NCBI GenBank assembly: GCA_964368815.1
Contig: CAYJDA010000004.1
Span: 50,067 to 114,066, forward strand
Reading direction: 5' to 3'
Length of the DNA stretch: 64,000 nucleotides
Source: CAYJBH01 sp964368815
GTDB lineage: Bacteria > Bacillota > Clostridia > Oscillospirales > Ruminococcaceae
Below are positions 26,625-35,964 of this stretch, one piece after another. Numbering within the stretch: position 1 is the first letter of the stretch; the number at the start of each line of letters is the position of its first letter. The position numbers and the translations under genes were made by a program. The notes below the pieces were generated by a model. The model saw only the letters and a program-made list of their open reading frames with translations, ran no database searches and was not told where the DNA came from.

Positions 26625-27605
26625 TCAGGCTTCACCGGAGATTAACGGGTGAAAACAAAGAACCTTTCTTGTTGAGCTAAGCTCTACCATGTCCGGACGT
26701 GCTTTTCTGCACTCATCGGTAGCATAGGAGCAACGTGGCGCAAATTTGCAGGAGGTGATGGCGTATTCCTTATCCTCCATATCCGGAAGAACCAGTTCCT
26801 GATCCCACTTATCTCCAACACGAGGTACAGAATTCATAAGTAGCTCGGTATACGGGTGGGCAGGGCTATCCATTATTTCCTTTGCTTCGCCATATTCGAT
26901 TAATCCACCACGATAAAGTGTTGCAATATAGTCCGATACATAATATGCCGTTGAAAGGTCATGTGTTATGTATATAAAGGAAACCTTATATTTTTCTTTT
27001 AGCTCCTTAAAAAGGTTGACTATATTCATCTTCATAGAGGCATCAATAGCCGCTACAGGTTCATCGGCAATAATAATTTTCGGCTTGGTAATAAGTGCTC
27101 TTGCAATGGAGATACGCTGAAGCTCGCCGCCGGAAAACTGGTTTGGGAATTTTCCTTTTACAACCTCGTAAGACATGCCGACGCTACGCAAAACTTCATC
27201 TATCAGCTTGGTTGCTTCCTCCTTGGTTTTCGAAATTTTAAGCCTTAGTGCGGTATTAAACAGGTAACTTTCAACCTTTTTTCTCGGGGAGAAACTCTCA
27301 TACGGGTTTTGAAATATGGGCTGAACGTCCATTTTAAATCTGTAAGGGTCGTAATTCTTTTTGTCGGAATAAGAATGTCCTAATAGTTTAATGTCCCCGG
27401 AATTGGCATCATGCATACGCAGTATCATTTTACATAGTGTTGATTTACCGCAACCCGATTCCCCAACGATTGAAAGAATAACCGGTTTGTCGTTATCTAT
27501 CGATAAAGAAACATCATCAATAGCAACAAGTTTTTTTCCGCTAATCATGCCGCCAATACGGAAAATTTTAGTAACATTTTGTATATCCAATAATTTTTCA
27601 GCCAT
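26625..27605 (-). CDS. Opp/Dpp-type ABC transporter ATP-binding protein (second ATPase, OppF-like)
   Basis: The 326-residue ATPase has Walker A GESGCGKST, signature FSGGELQRISIARAL, Walker B IIADEPVAA and the H-loop ITHDL. A C-terminal Cys-containing oligopeptide/dipeptide domain follows (CKFAPRCSYATDEC). I chose ATG 27605 over GTG 27617 because the latter sits inside the preceding gene's last codons. It pairs with the ATPase encoded just upstream. It is the last gene of a five-gene minus-strand operon. Confidence 0.93.
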   Translation of the reverse strand: MAEKLLDIQNVTKIFRIGGMISGKKLVAIDDVSLSIDNDKPVILSIVGESGCGKSTLCKMILRMHDANSGDIKLLGHSYSDKKNYDPYRFKMDVQPIFQNPYESFSPRKKVESYLFNTALRLKISKTKEEATKLIDEVLRSVGMSYEVVKGKFPNQFSGGELQRISIARALITKPKIIIADEPVAAIDASMKMNIVNLFKELKEKYKVSFIYITHDLSTAYYVSDYIATLYRGGLIEYGEAKEIMDSPAHPYTELLMNSVPRVGDKWDQELVLPDMEDKEYAITSCKFAPRCSYATDECRKARPDMVELSSTRKVLCFHPLISGEA

Positions 27606-27606
27606 T

Positions 27607-28578
27607 CTATTCACCACCCTTTTCTAATAAATGACAGGCAGCAAAACGTCCCGGCTTCACCTCAATAAATTCGGGCACTTCTTTTCTGCATCTATCCGTA
27701 GCATGCTTACATCTTGGAGCAAACCTACATCCTTCGGGTGGGTTTGCTAAGGAAGGCGGTCTCCCCGGAATACCTGTTTTCTGGCTTTTATCTCCTACCT
27801 TGGGAAGGGCATCAACAAGCATCTGGGTATACGGATGAAGTGGATCGTTGAACACAAGCTCGGTGTCTCCGAGTTCTATAATGCTACCGGAGTACATAAT
27901 AGCTAAACGATCTGTTATTTGATAGTGCACGCCCATATCATGGCTTATAATAACAAATGTATTTTTATAATGCTTTTGAAGCTTCATCAGCATCATAAGG
28001 ATACCACGTTGAACAACAACATCAAGTGCCGTTGTCGGCTCATCTGCAAGCACAAAATCAGGCCCCATAAAAGTTGCTAAAGCAATAATTGCTCGCTGCC
28101 TCATACCGCCGGAAAGCTGGAAAGGATACGCTTCTAATATGTCCGGAGAAAGGCTAAGATCTTCTAAATACTCAGCTACTCTCTTTAATGTATCTTCCGG
28201 CTTTTCTTTAGACCTAACGTCCTTAGGTATAGAGTCAAGAAACTGTGTTTTTAGTTTCGTAATGGGATTAAGTACACTCTGCGCTGCCTGAGGAATATAG
28301 GAGATGTTTTTCCACCATACTTTTCTTATTTCACCTGACTCAACGCTAAAATCCTCACCATCTTTTTGCCCGCTTAAAATAACCCTACCTTTGTCTATCA
28401 CAAGTGGAAACTCCACAAGATCGTAAAGAGTTTTAAGCAGCGTTGTTTTTCCACAGCCGGATTCACCTGCTATTCCAAAAATTTCGTTTGATTTAATTTC
28501 GAAATTTAGGTTGTTAATAACGTGAATATCTCCGTCGATGGTTTTATAAGAAGTTGAGAGATTATCAACTTTTATCAT
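27607..28578 (-). CDS. Opp/Dpp-type ABC transporter ATP-binding protein (first ATPase, OppD-like)
   Basis: The 323-residue ATPase shows Walker A GESGCGKTT, signature LSGGMRQRAIIALA, Walker B LADEPTTALDV and the C-terminal Cys-rich segment CRFAPRCKHATDRC. The ATG overlaps the stop of the preceding permease gene (ATGA), so translation is coupled. It energises import of a peptide or oligosaccharide captured by the family 5 binding protein of the same operon. Confidence 0.94.
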   Translation of the reverse strand: MIKVDNLSTSYKTIDGDIHVINNLNFEIKSNEIFGIAGESGCGKTTLLKTLYDLVEFPLVIDKGRVILSGQKDGEDFSVESGEIRKVWWKNISYIPQAAQSVLNPITKLKTQFLDSIPKDVRSKEKPEDTLKRVAEYLEDLSLSPDILEAYPFQLSGGMRQRAIIALATFMGPDFVLADEPTTALDVVVQRGILMMLMKLQKHYKNTFVIISHDMGVHYQITDRLAIMYSGSIIELGDTELVFNDPLHPYTQMLVDALPKVGDKSQKTGIPGRPPSLANPPEGCRFAPRCKHATDRCRKEVPEFIEVKPGRFAACHLLEKGGE

Positions 28579-29414
28579 AATCTACCCCTCCTTAATGCTA
28601 AGTAATCATTATAGCCTGTAATGAGCATAAACAAACCTATGAAAAGAATAACCGTTGCTATAATGGGAGATAGTATCCACAGCCATTGCTCGGTAAACAC
28701 AGCGTTTCTGTCAAGTGCCCAGTTAATCATATTACCAAGCGAAACCAGGTTAGCAGGAGAAAGACCCAACACCGCAAGACTTGATTCTGAAGCAATTGCA
28801 GCAAGTGTTGCATTCATAAAATTTGATAGCGCCCAGGTGAATGCAAAGGGTAATATTTCGGTTACTACAACCTGTATTCTTCCCTCTCCCGAAAACCAAG
28901 CGGTTTGAATAAAGTCACGCTGTTTTAAGGTTAATGCCATCGATCTAATCTGCCTTGAAGGCCATGCCCATGCAAACATTGCAAGTACAAGTGCTAAAAT
29001 AACGGTTGTTCCGCTACCTTTCATTAATGCAGTCATTAAAATCAGGATAGGTAATGAGGGTATAACAACAAATGTATCTGTTACAATCATTAATATTCGA
29101 TCAAGCAGTCCGCCTGAAAAACCGGCAAGAAGTCCAACAAATACACCAACGCATGTACCGATTGTTGCAACAATGAGTCCGATAACTAGTGAGTTGTGAA
29201 TGGATTCAACCAGTAGCCACATAACATCCTGCCCCATAGCAGTTGTTCCGAGGGGGTTCGTTAACGATACTCCCAGCTGAGTATCGTAGGTGTTGTAGGT
29301 GAACGGATCGGTATGTGGAAAATAGTATAATATAAATCCTATAAAAAGGAAGAAGGCGGTTATTATCATGCCTGCTCGTAAGCGCAAGCTGGCATGTTTC
29401 CAAAACTTTTTCAT
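28575..29414 (-). CDS. Opp/Dpp-type ABC transporter permease (DppC-like)
   Basis: The 279-residue permease has an N-terminal membrane helix, the TNPLGTTAMGQDVMWLLV segment typical of OppC/DppC, and five further helices. The start has AAGGAGGGG. It follows the DppB-like gene by 13 bases and forms a channel with it. Confidence 0.94.
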   Translation of the reverse strand: MKKFWKHASLRLRAGMIITAFFLFIGFILYYFPHTDPFTYNTYDTQLGVSLTNPLGTTAMGQDVMWLLVESIHNSLVIGLIVATIGTCVGVFVGLLAGFSGGLLDRILMIVTDTFVVIPSLPILILMTALMKGSGTTVILALVLAMFAWAWPSRQIRSMALTLKQRDFIQTAWFSGEGRIQVVVTEILPFAFTWALSNFMNATLAAIASESSLAVLGLSPANLVSLGNMINWALDRNAVFTEQWLWILSPIIATVILFIGLFMLITGYNDYLALRRGRL

Positions 29415-29427
29415 CTAATTCCCCTCC

Positions 29428-30426
29428 TTAACCGTATCTGATACGTGGGTCTATAAATGGATAAACTAAATCCACTATAAACGTTGCGGTCGATATTGCT
29501 ACAATAGAAATTGTTATACAGCCTAAAATCATATTGTAGTCCGAGGCGAGTATTGCCTGCTGAATAAGCCTTCCTACTCCGGGATATTGGAAGATAACCT
29601 CTGTCATAATCGCACCGCCGAACACTCCACCTAAACTCATTGCCAAGGCGGTTACCTGTGTTAAAATAGAATTACGTAGGACATAGCTTCTACCAATGGT
29701 GCCCTCTGAAAGGCCTCTCCATCTTGCAAAATGAACAAAGTCTTCTTCTGCTGTTGTGCCGGAAAGTGATTTCATGGAGATAATCCACCAACCCGTTCCG
29801 ATAAGTAAAAGTGATATCGCAGGAAGAATAGAGGAATAAATAATTGACGGTAAGTTTTGCAAAAAACTACCCGATGTTACAATTTCCGCCGTAATAGGGA
29901 ACCACCCCAAAACCGAACCTAAAACAATTTGCAATAGCAATGCAACAGCAAAGTATGGAATAGGATATATGAAAATTGCAATGCTTTCTAAAACCTTCGA
30001 TGAGCGCTTATTTTTTCTAAATCCTGCTAAAAGACCGATTGTATTACCAATCGTCCATGCAAGAAGTGTTGTTGTTAAAGCTAAACCTAACGTATATGGC
30101 AAATACGTTAAGATAATTTCATTTACCGGTTTTGGAAAATTAGATAAGGATGGACCAAAGTCAAACTGAAGTAGACCATTCCAAAGAAAAGATACATATT
30201 GTTCCCACAGTGAACCCTCAAGCCCAAACTGCATTTCAAGAACCGACCTCAACGCTTCCATCTGTTCCGGTTCCATAGCTCCGGAACGGGCAACCATCTG
30301 TCCCACCATGTTTTCTACAGGGTCGGACGGAAACATACGTGGAACAAAAAAAATGAAGGTAACCCCAATCCATATTGTTAGCAAGTATGCTATTATTCTA
30401 CTGATTAAAAATTTACGAAATTTCAA
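29428..30426 (-). CDS. Opp/Dpp-type ABC transporter permease (DppB-like)
   Basis: This 332-residue permease has the N-terminal helix ISRIIAYLLTIWIGVTFIFF followed by PRMFPSDPVENMVGQ, typical of OppB/DppB, and six membrane segments overall. Translation starts at TTG 30426 behind AAAGGAG with 7-base spacing; no better ATG is available. It is separated from the binding-protein gene by a strong stem-loop. Confidence 0.93.
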   Translation of the reverse strand: MKFRKFLISRIIAYLLTIWIGVTFIFFVPRMFPSDPVENMVGQMVARSGAMEPEQMEALRSVLEMQFGLEGSLWEQYVSFLWNGLLQFDFGPSLSNFPKPVNEIILTYLPYTLGLALTTTLLAWTIGNTIGLLAGFRKNKRSSKVLESIAIFIYPIPYFAVALLLQIVLGSVLGWFPITAEIVTSGSFLQNLPSIIYSSILPAISLLLIGTGWWIISMKSLSGTTAEEDFVHFARWRGLSEGTIGRSYVLRNSILTQVTALAMSLGGVFGGAIMTEVIFQYPGVGRLIQQAILASDYNMILGCITISIVAISTATFIVDLVYPFIDPRIRYG

Positions 30427-30513
30427 GAACTAACTCCTTTACATAGATTTTTACATTTCCTATACAATAGTGTTAATCAATATCCTATTGCACTATTTAC
30501 TGAGGGTGATTAT

Positions 30514-30551
30514 AAGGAGGCTAACCTTGTTAACATAAGGCAAGCCTCCTT
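30514..30551 (-). terminator. Stem-loop between binding-protein and permease genes
   Basis: A 9-bp outer stem (AAGGAGGCT paired with AGCCTCCTT) has a partly paired inner part. It lies between the family 5 binding-protein gene and the DppB-like gene and probably limits read-through into the permeases. Confidence 0.7.
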
Positions 30552-30599
30552 AATAAGCTCATAATTAACTATGCTTGTATAAACTTCCTTTGCAGTTGA

Positions 30600-32582
30600 T
30601 TATGCTGCAGGTGTGAGTTCGGGAAGAACATATTTAAATGTGCTCCACCACCACCACGGGCCATTGTAATCGTTCTCTGCTGTAGGATAGTTAGTCCAGT
30701 ATGTGCTGTTTGTCGGAACAAGTTTTACGCCGGAATGGAATGTAATCATTGGCATTTCTTCAACGCATATTTCAAGGAAGTCTTGAGATAGTTCAAGTAG
30801 CTCCTCACGGTCATTCACAGGGGAAAGCACTTCCATTTCATTAATAATATCTGTTACTTCCTGATTATCCCAACGCATACCCTGTCCTGATCCGATTTCG
30901 CCCATTGGTACGATTAGGTCGTTAGCGTAACCACTAATTTGTGAGTAAATGTCCTCTGTAATGCCGCCTGTTGGCCAATATCCACCGATATCAAAGGTAC
31001 CTGCAGTTCCGTTTGTATTCCATGTAGTCGAGTTTTCTTGTGCAAATGTAACATCAAATCCAAATGCTAAAAGCTGTTGGTATGCTGCATCAACACCACG
31101 GCCTGCCTGCTCTTCGGTATCAGCTATACGTGTCATAACAAATGTGAAAGGTTCGCCCTCAAAATGCCATATACCGTCAACTTTTTCTAATCCTGCTTTA
31201 ATAAGTAGTTTTTCGGCTGCTTCAGGATCGTGTTTCCACCAGCCTAGGCCGAACATATTTTTTAACGACTCTTCGTCTGAAGGAATTGATCTGCCCTCTG
31301 CTGTAAGAGTATCATACATGCGTTGAGCATATGTGTTGTCCCAAGGTTTGAGTGTAGTTCCATCGCCAAGGTCAAGCTCAAAGGACTCAAGGAAAGGAAG
31401 TAGCGGCTCAAGGTGAATGTCCTGCATTGCCTGTGTAGCCGTTAAAATCGGAACCGGGCTCATTCTGCCTGCGCCCTGGAATATATTCATTGAGATATCA
31501 TCAATATTTAATGCAAGTGTGATACCCCAGCGGAAATCAGGATTGTCGTAAGGTGCTCCCTGAGCATGAGAGAATACTAAACCTTTTGAACAAGGGTCAT
31601 CGCTGGTCGAGTACGGGAATTCATTATACCATGCACCCAATTTATCGTTATCGGCCTTCATGTCCTCAAACATTTCGGGTGTAACTTCAACCATGATGTC
31701 TACTTCATTGTTTACGAAAGCCATTTGACGTGCATTGTTGTCGCCAAGAGCTCTGAAAAGAACATACTTCGGTCCGGGTTCGCCTAAATGACCGGTAACG
31801 CTGCTTTCCCAATCTTCACGACGCTCGAAAAGAATCCAGTTGCCTAAATCATCAAAATCGCTAACCGTGTAAGGTCCACTAACAGGAATATCTTTTTGTT
31901 CGCCGTCAGTATGTGTTGCTAAATCACCCACATCTTTGTAATAGTGTTCCGGGATGATCTTAAGGTCGTTACCCCATATTGTAACACCAAATCTCTGTGA
32001 TAATCGCGGGAAAGACATTTTTGTTGTTACAGTAACTTCATATTCACCTGTTGCCTCAACAGATTCAAATGTGTCGTTAAAATAAGCTGATGGGTTGGCG
32101 GTACTTTCCATAATTTTATTGAAAGTAAAAGCAACGTCCTCTGCATTTAGATCTTCGCCATCAGACCATTTCAGGCCTTCACGGATTGGAATTGTATGTA
32201 CCGTATAGTCCTCATTTGACGTTGGGAAATCTGCTGCTATTTCAGGTATCTGTACACCATTTTGGGTGTCCATCTGCCATAGGTATCCCATCATCATCTG
32301 ATGTATTCCCGAACCAAGGGAAAGACTCGTTACATAGGGGCTGAAAATGCCGGGCATTGCTGTAGCTGATTGCATCTCTACAATAAGCGTTTCGCTGCGC
32401 AGTGTGTTTACCATGGTCATCTCACCGCTGCCTGCATCCTCAGAACCTCCATCTTCGGTTGCAGTACTTGTAGTTGTTGTGTCGCCACCGCTTGTAACAG
32501 GTTCGCTGCTACATGCTACCGAGGTTAAAAGCATAATTGCTATAACAGCTAATGCAATCGACCTCTTTAAAAGTTGCTTCAT
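30600..32582 (-). CDS. ABC transporter substrate-binding lipoprotein, family 5 (peptide or oligosaccharide)
   Basis: This is a 660-residue lipoprotein with lipobox SVAC (Cys24) and a Ser/Thr/Gly/Asp linker. The long family 5 solute-binding fold shows the motif IREGLKWSDGEDLNAEDVAFTF near residue 135. At 660 residues it is longer than typical DppA. Relatives of this size include binding proteins for beta-glucan or mannan oligosaccharides in Firmicutes and Thermotogae, so a sugar ligand is as likely as a peptide. The neighbourhood of glycosidases favours sugar, which is inference. Confidence 0.9.
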   Translation of the reverse strand: MKQLLKRSIALAVIAIMLLTSVACSSEPVTSGGDTTTTSTATEDGGSEDAGSGEMTMVNTLRSETLIVEMQSATAMPGIFSPYVTSLSLGSGIHQMMMGYLWQMDTQNGVQIPEIAADFPTSNEDYTVHTIPIREGLKWSDGEDLNAEDVAFTFNKIMESTANPSAYFNDTFESVEATGEYEVTVTTKMSFPRLSQRFGVTIWGNDLKIIPEHYYKDVGDLATHTDGEQKDIPVSGPYTVSDFDDLGNWILFERREDWESSVTGHLGEPGPKYVLFRALGDNNARQMAFVNNEVDIMVEVTPEMFEDMKADNDKLGAWYNEFPYSTSDDPCSKGLVFSHAQGAPYDNPDFRWGITLALNIDDISMNIFQGAGRMSPVPILTATQAMQDIHLEPLLPFLESFELDLGDGTTLKPWDNTYAQRMYDTLTAEGRSIPSDEESLKNMFGLGWWKHDPEAAEKLLIKAGLEKVDGIWHFEGEPFTFVMTRIADTEEQAGRGVDAAYQQLLAFGFDVTFAQENSTTWNTNGTAGTFDIGGYWPTGGITEDIYSQISGYANDLIVPMGEIGSGQGMRWDNQEVTDIINEMEVLSPVNDREELLELSQDFLEICVEEMPMITFHSGVKLVPTNSTYWTNYPTAENDYNGPWWWWSTFKYVLPELTPAA

Positions 32583-32740
32583 AGTTTCCTCCGTTTGATT
32601 GATACGTTTATCTCTTAAATTGGGTATATATCCTAATAGATTTATGATTTTAAATCTATTTGAACCTATTTTTGAAACAATAATAAATAATCATGAATAA
32701 ATTTATGAAAGGCAATTTTCAGAATTTTGATTTCACGTGA

Positions 32741-32769
32741 ATTGTATCACTGCAATAAAGTTTTGTCAA
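32741..32769 (-). promoter_or_regulatory. Promoter of the Opp-type operon
   Basis: On the minus strand TTGACA (32769-32764) and TACAAT (32746-32741) are separated by 17 bases, leaving a leader of about 150 bases. The rest of the 399-base gap (32583-32981) is very AT-rich and otherwise holds only the tetR promoter. Confidence 0.7.
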
Positions 32770-32898
32770 TATATTACTGTAAAAATAAGGAAGAGAAAAT
32801 CATTATAATGTTTTGTGTAAAATGCTACATTCAAAACACAATACTGTAACCTTTTTGTAATTAATGTGATTTTTTTAATAAAATAATAATTTTTCCCC

Positions 32899-32927
32899 TT
32901 GCAAAATAAACGTTTATATGTTAAAAT
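32899..32927 (+). promoter_or_regulatory. Promoter and likely operator of the TetR regulator gene
   Basis: TTGCAA (32899-32904) and TAAAAT (32922-32927) are separated by 17 bases. The spacer contains the perfect 12-bp palindrome ATAAACGTTTAT (32906-32917), an ideal position for autorepression by the TetR product. Confidence 0.65.
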
Positions 32928-32981
32928 CTATATAAAAGTTGACCGATATGGACAACGATTTTACGTGATAATGAGGTTTTT

Positions 32982-33578
32982 ATGTACCAGAAATTTTTTG
33001 ATGCCCCCAGCGAGAAGCAGGATCGAATAATATCGGCGGCAGTTAAGGAGTTTGCACTCTATGGCTATGATAATGCTTCAACCAACCGCATAGTTGCCGA
33101 AGCGGGAATTTCTAAAGGGATTCTTTTTCATTATTTTGGCAACAAACAAAATCTTTTTGAGTTTATTGCCCAGTATTGCATGCTGGTACTAATAGAGGAT
33201 TACCACACAAAGCTTAGCACCGATAATTCCGATTTTTTTATTCAGCTTAAAAATATGCTTACCCTAAGGTTTCAACTTACCGAGTTTTATCCATATGTAT
33301 TCCCCTTTCATAATAGGATGAAAAAGGAAGAGGGAGAGCATACCAAGGAATATATAGACCAGCTGAAGGACTACAGTTTTTATGAAATTTTTAAACGTTG
33401 CGACCGCAGCTGTTTTTCCCATGGAACTGATTATGAAAAACTGATTCAGTATACCGAATGGATTGTTGAGGGATTTGCGGAACAATGTGGCGATGCTGCT
33501 TCGGGCAATGCAAATGCTGTTAAAAAACAAATTGATGATTTTGTAAATAGCTATCGAGTAATGTTAACAGGAAAATAA
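32982..33578 (+). CDS. TetR/AcrR family transcriptional regulator
   Basis: The 198-residue protein has an N-terminal TetR helix-turn-helix (DRIISAAVKEFALYGYDNAS, then NRIVAEAGISKGILFHYFGN) followed by an all-helical ligand-binding domain. It is the first gene before an ABC-type exporter and is followed by a terminator. It probably represses itself and perhaps the exporter genes. The inducer is unknown. Confidence 0.93.
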   Translation: MYQKFFDAPSEKQDRIISAAVKEFALYGYDNASTNRIVAEAGISKGILFHYFGNKQNLFEFIAQYCMLVLIEDYHTKLSTDNSDFFIQLKNMLTLRFQLTEFYPYVFPFHNRMKKEEGEHTKEYIDQLKDYSFYEIFKRCDRSCFSHGTDYEKLIQYTEWIVEGFAEQCGDAASGNANAVKKQIDDFVNSYRVMLTGK

Positions 33579-33598
33579 CTTTTTGCGTTAGAACAATT

Positions 33599-33645
33599 AT
33601 AAAACTCGGAGCACAGCGGGATATTAGATGCACTTCGAGTTTTAT
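33599..33645 (+). terminator. Terminator-like hairpin after tetR
   Basis: TAAAACTCG pairs with CGAGTTTTA around a loop of about 28 bases. The T run after the stem is weak. Confidence 0.5.
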
Positions 33646-33682
33646 CCGCTATATAATATTTAGAAAGGTATTAATTCATAAT

Positions 33683-34390
33683 ATGAAATTAGTTATAGAA
33701 AACCTTGTTAAAAACTTCGATAAAAAGGAGGTTTTAAGAGGTGCAAACTTTTCCTTTAGCAAAGGTAAAATCTATGGTCTCATCGGCCGAAACGGAGCCG
33801 GAAAAACAACACTTTTTAACTGTATCAGCAACGACCTCAAGCCGGACAAAGGTGAAATTTACACCGAGGTAGACGGCGCTAAGTTAAAGCCGGATATGGA
33901 GGATATAGGATTTGTTTTATCAGAGCCTATTGTTCCGGAGTTTTTAACTGCACGAGAGTTTGTTAAATTTATTTTAGAAGTGCAGGGTGTAAGCAGCGAG
34001 GCCACCAAAACTATTGATGAGTATTTAGAGTGGATAGGCATAATGGAGGAGGACAGAGACAAGCTTCTTCGGGATTTTTCTCACGGCATGAAAAACAAAA
34101 TGCAGATGCTGGTAAACCTTATCGCTGAGCCTACCATAATACTACTGGACGAACCGTTAACATCGCTGGATATTGTTGCGGCGGAGGAGATGAAAAAGCT
34201 GTTTCGCAGTAAAAGAGACAATCATATCACCATTCTTTCCACACATATTTTAGAGCTGGCGCTGGATCTTTGCGATGAAATTGTTATTCTGAATAACGGC
34301 ATTTTAACTCCGGTAATTAAGGATGAGCTAAACGATGAGGGATATAAGGAGAAAATAATATCTATATTGCGTGGTGAGTCCGATGATTAA
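33683..34390 (+). CDS. ABC transporter ATP-binding protein (exporter type)
   Basis: The 235-residue ATPase has Walker A GRNGAGKTT, signature FSHGMKNKMQM (a degenerate LSGGQ), Walker B IILLDEPLTSLD and the switch His in LSTHIL. The short length and sequence fit the CcmA/ABC-2 drug or bacteriocin exporter type rather than importers. Its end overlaps the start of the membrane-protein gene by 8 bases. Confidence 0.92.
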   Translation: MKLVIENLVKNFDKKEVLRGANFSFSKGKIYGLIGRNGAGKTTLFNCISNDLKPDKGEIYTEVDGAKLKPDMEDIGFVLSEPIVPEFLTAREFVKFILEVQGVSSEATKTIDEYLEWIGIMEEDRDKLLRDFSHGMKNKMQMLVNLIAEPTIILLDEPLTSLDIVAAEEMKKLFRSKRDNHITILSTHILELALDLCDEIVILNNGILTPVIKDELNDEGYKEKIISILRGESDD

Positions 34391-35957
34391 AACACTCAGC
34401 TTTATTATTAGGCTTAGAAACACCTATCGTGCTAACTCCTTTATTTTTGCACTGCGTTCCCTGCCGTTTGCAAAAAAAGTTTTGCCGGTTACACTTTACA
34501 AAAACCGTTTTATTAAAAATTTTGCAAATGTTCTTGCCGCCATCATAGAGTTTTTCTCGATATTTCTCGGCAAACTAGTATATCTTGGCGCTACGCTGTT
34601 GGTTATGGAACTCCTCTATAACGAGTTTGGCGTTAATATCGACTTTGCGCATCTGTTTGTTTTTTTAACGGTTGCGGGTGCAATAAGCAACAACCGATTT
34701 GATAACGCAACACGCGATAGTTACTATGCCATATTTTTAATGCGACTTCCGGCCCGTGAATATGCGCTAACAGAGATGAGCTACTTTTTAACTAAATCTG
34801 CCATTGGATTTTTGCTTTTTTCGATTGTTGCGGGACTGTTTGCCGAGCTTAGCATATACGAGATTATAGCAATTCCTTTTTTAGTCGTCTCGCTAAAGAT
34901 TATCTTTATTCCGTTGTTAATGTTCTACAGCCACCGAAACAGCAAGGCGATGGGGCGAAGTTACTCTCAGCTTTTGGTTTCGCTACTGCTTGCAATTCTC
35001 GGATTGGTTGCCGGCGCCTTTGATGTAACGCTACCATACATAAGCCCGCTTATGTTGGCAATACCGTTCTCTATTGCCGCAATATTTGTTTTAAAATATA
35101 TCTTCAGTTACCCCGATTTTAAGGAATTTTATCGCAAGCTATTTGTAACCGACATTGTTTTTATTAAAGATTCAAGCAAGGCAAAGAAAGACTTGTTAAG
35201 CGACAGCTATGCAAAACAGATAACAAACTCTAACGGTATTACCAGCTCAAAAAAAGGTTTTGCCTACTTTAACGATCTATTTGTGAAAAGGCACCGAAAA
35301 ATCCTTTCACGCTCTGCCCTTATTACAGCCGTCATACTGATGCTAATTGCAGTTAGCATTGGAGCCTACAGCCTGGTAAACAGTAACTTTGCCGCGGGGG
35401 TTAACTCCTTTTTACTAACCAACCTTTCGTTTTCTTTATTTGTCATGTATATAATTAACTGTGGTAATCGTGTTACCCATGCCATGTTTGCCAACTGCGA
35501 CGGTTCTATGCTTCGCTATGGTTTTTATCGGCTGCCGTCATCCCTATTAACAAACTTTGCTCATCGATTAATTTCGTTAATAAAAATAAATCTTATACCC
35601 TGCTCGGTAATCGCCTTAGCACTTCCGATACTTCTATTTATTTCCGGAGGAACAAATAATAATACCGACTATATTTTGATAGTTATCTCCATCCTGTCAA
35701 TTTCAATTTTCTTCTCGGTTCACAGCATGGTTTTATATTATCTACTGCAACCTTATAATCAAAATATGGATCAAAAAAACCCCATGTTTACTATAGTTAA
35801 CTCCATAACCTACGTAATCTGCTATGTTACCTTAAGCAGAGAAATACCCCTGGTTACCTTTTGTATAAGCACAACTGCCTTTTGTGTTTTTTATATTATT
35901 TTATCATTAGTACTGGTATATATTTTAGCACCTAAAACTTTTAAATTAAGAGGATAA
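34383..35957 (+). CDS. ABC-2-like exporter membrane subunit
   Basis: The 524-residue protein has about ten hydrophobic segments (clusters at 55-80, 120-180, 195-240, 310-370 and 395-510). It lacks importer EAA motifs. The gene overlaps the ATPase gene at its start (ATG 34383, eight bases before that gene's end), so it is the permease partner. The exported compound is unknown; the TetR regulator upstream suggests a toxic or signalling small molecule. Confidence 0.8.
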   Translation: MIKTLSFIIRLRNTYRANSFIFALRSLPFAKKVLPVTLYKNRFIKNFANVLAAIIEFFSIFLGKLVYLGATLLVMELLYNEFGVNIDFAHLFVFLTVAGAISNNRFDNATRDSYYAIFLMRLPAREYALTEMSYFLTKSAIGFLLFSIVAGLFAELSIYEIIAIPFLVVSLKIIFIPLLMFYSHRNSKAMGRSYSQLLVSLLLAILGLVAGAFDVTLPYISPLMLAIPFSIAAIFVLKYIFSYPDFKEFYRKLFVTDIVFIKDSSKAKKDLLSDSYAKQITNSNGITSSKKGFAYFNDLFVKRHRKILSRSALITAVILMLIAVSIGAYSLVNSNFAAGVNSFLLTNLSFSLFVMYIINCGNRVTHAMFANCDGSMLRYGFYRLPSSLLTNFAHRLISLIKINLIPCSVIALALPILLFISGGTNNNTDYILIVISILSISIFFSVHSMVLYYLLQPYNQNMDQKNPMFTIVNSITYVICYVTLSREIPLVTFCISTTAFCVFYIILSLVLVYILAPKTFKLRG

Positions 35958-35964
35958 TGCTTTG

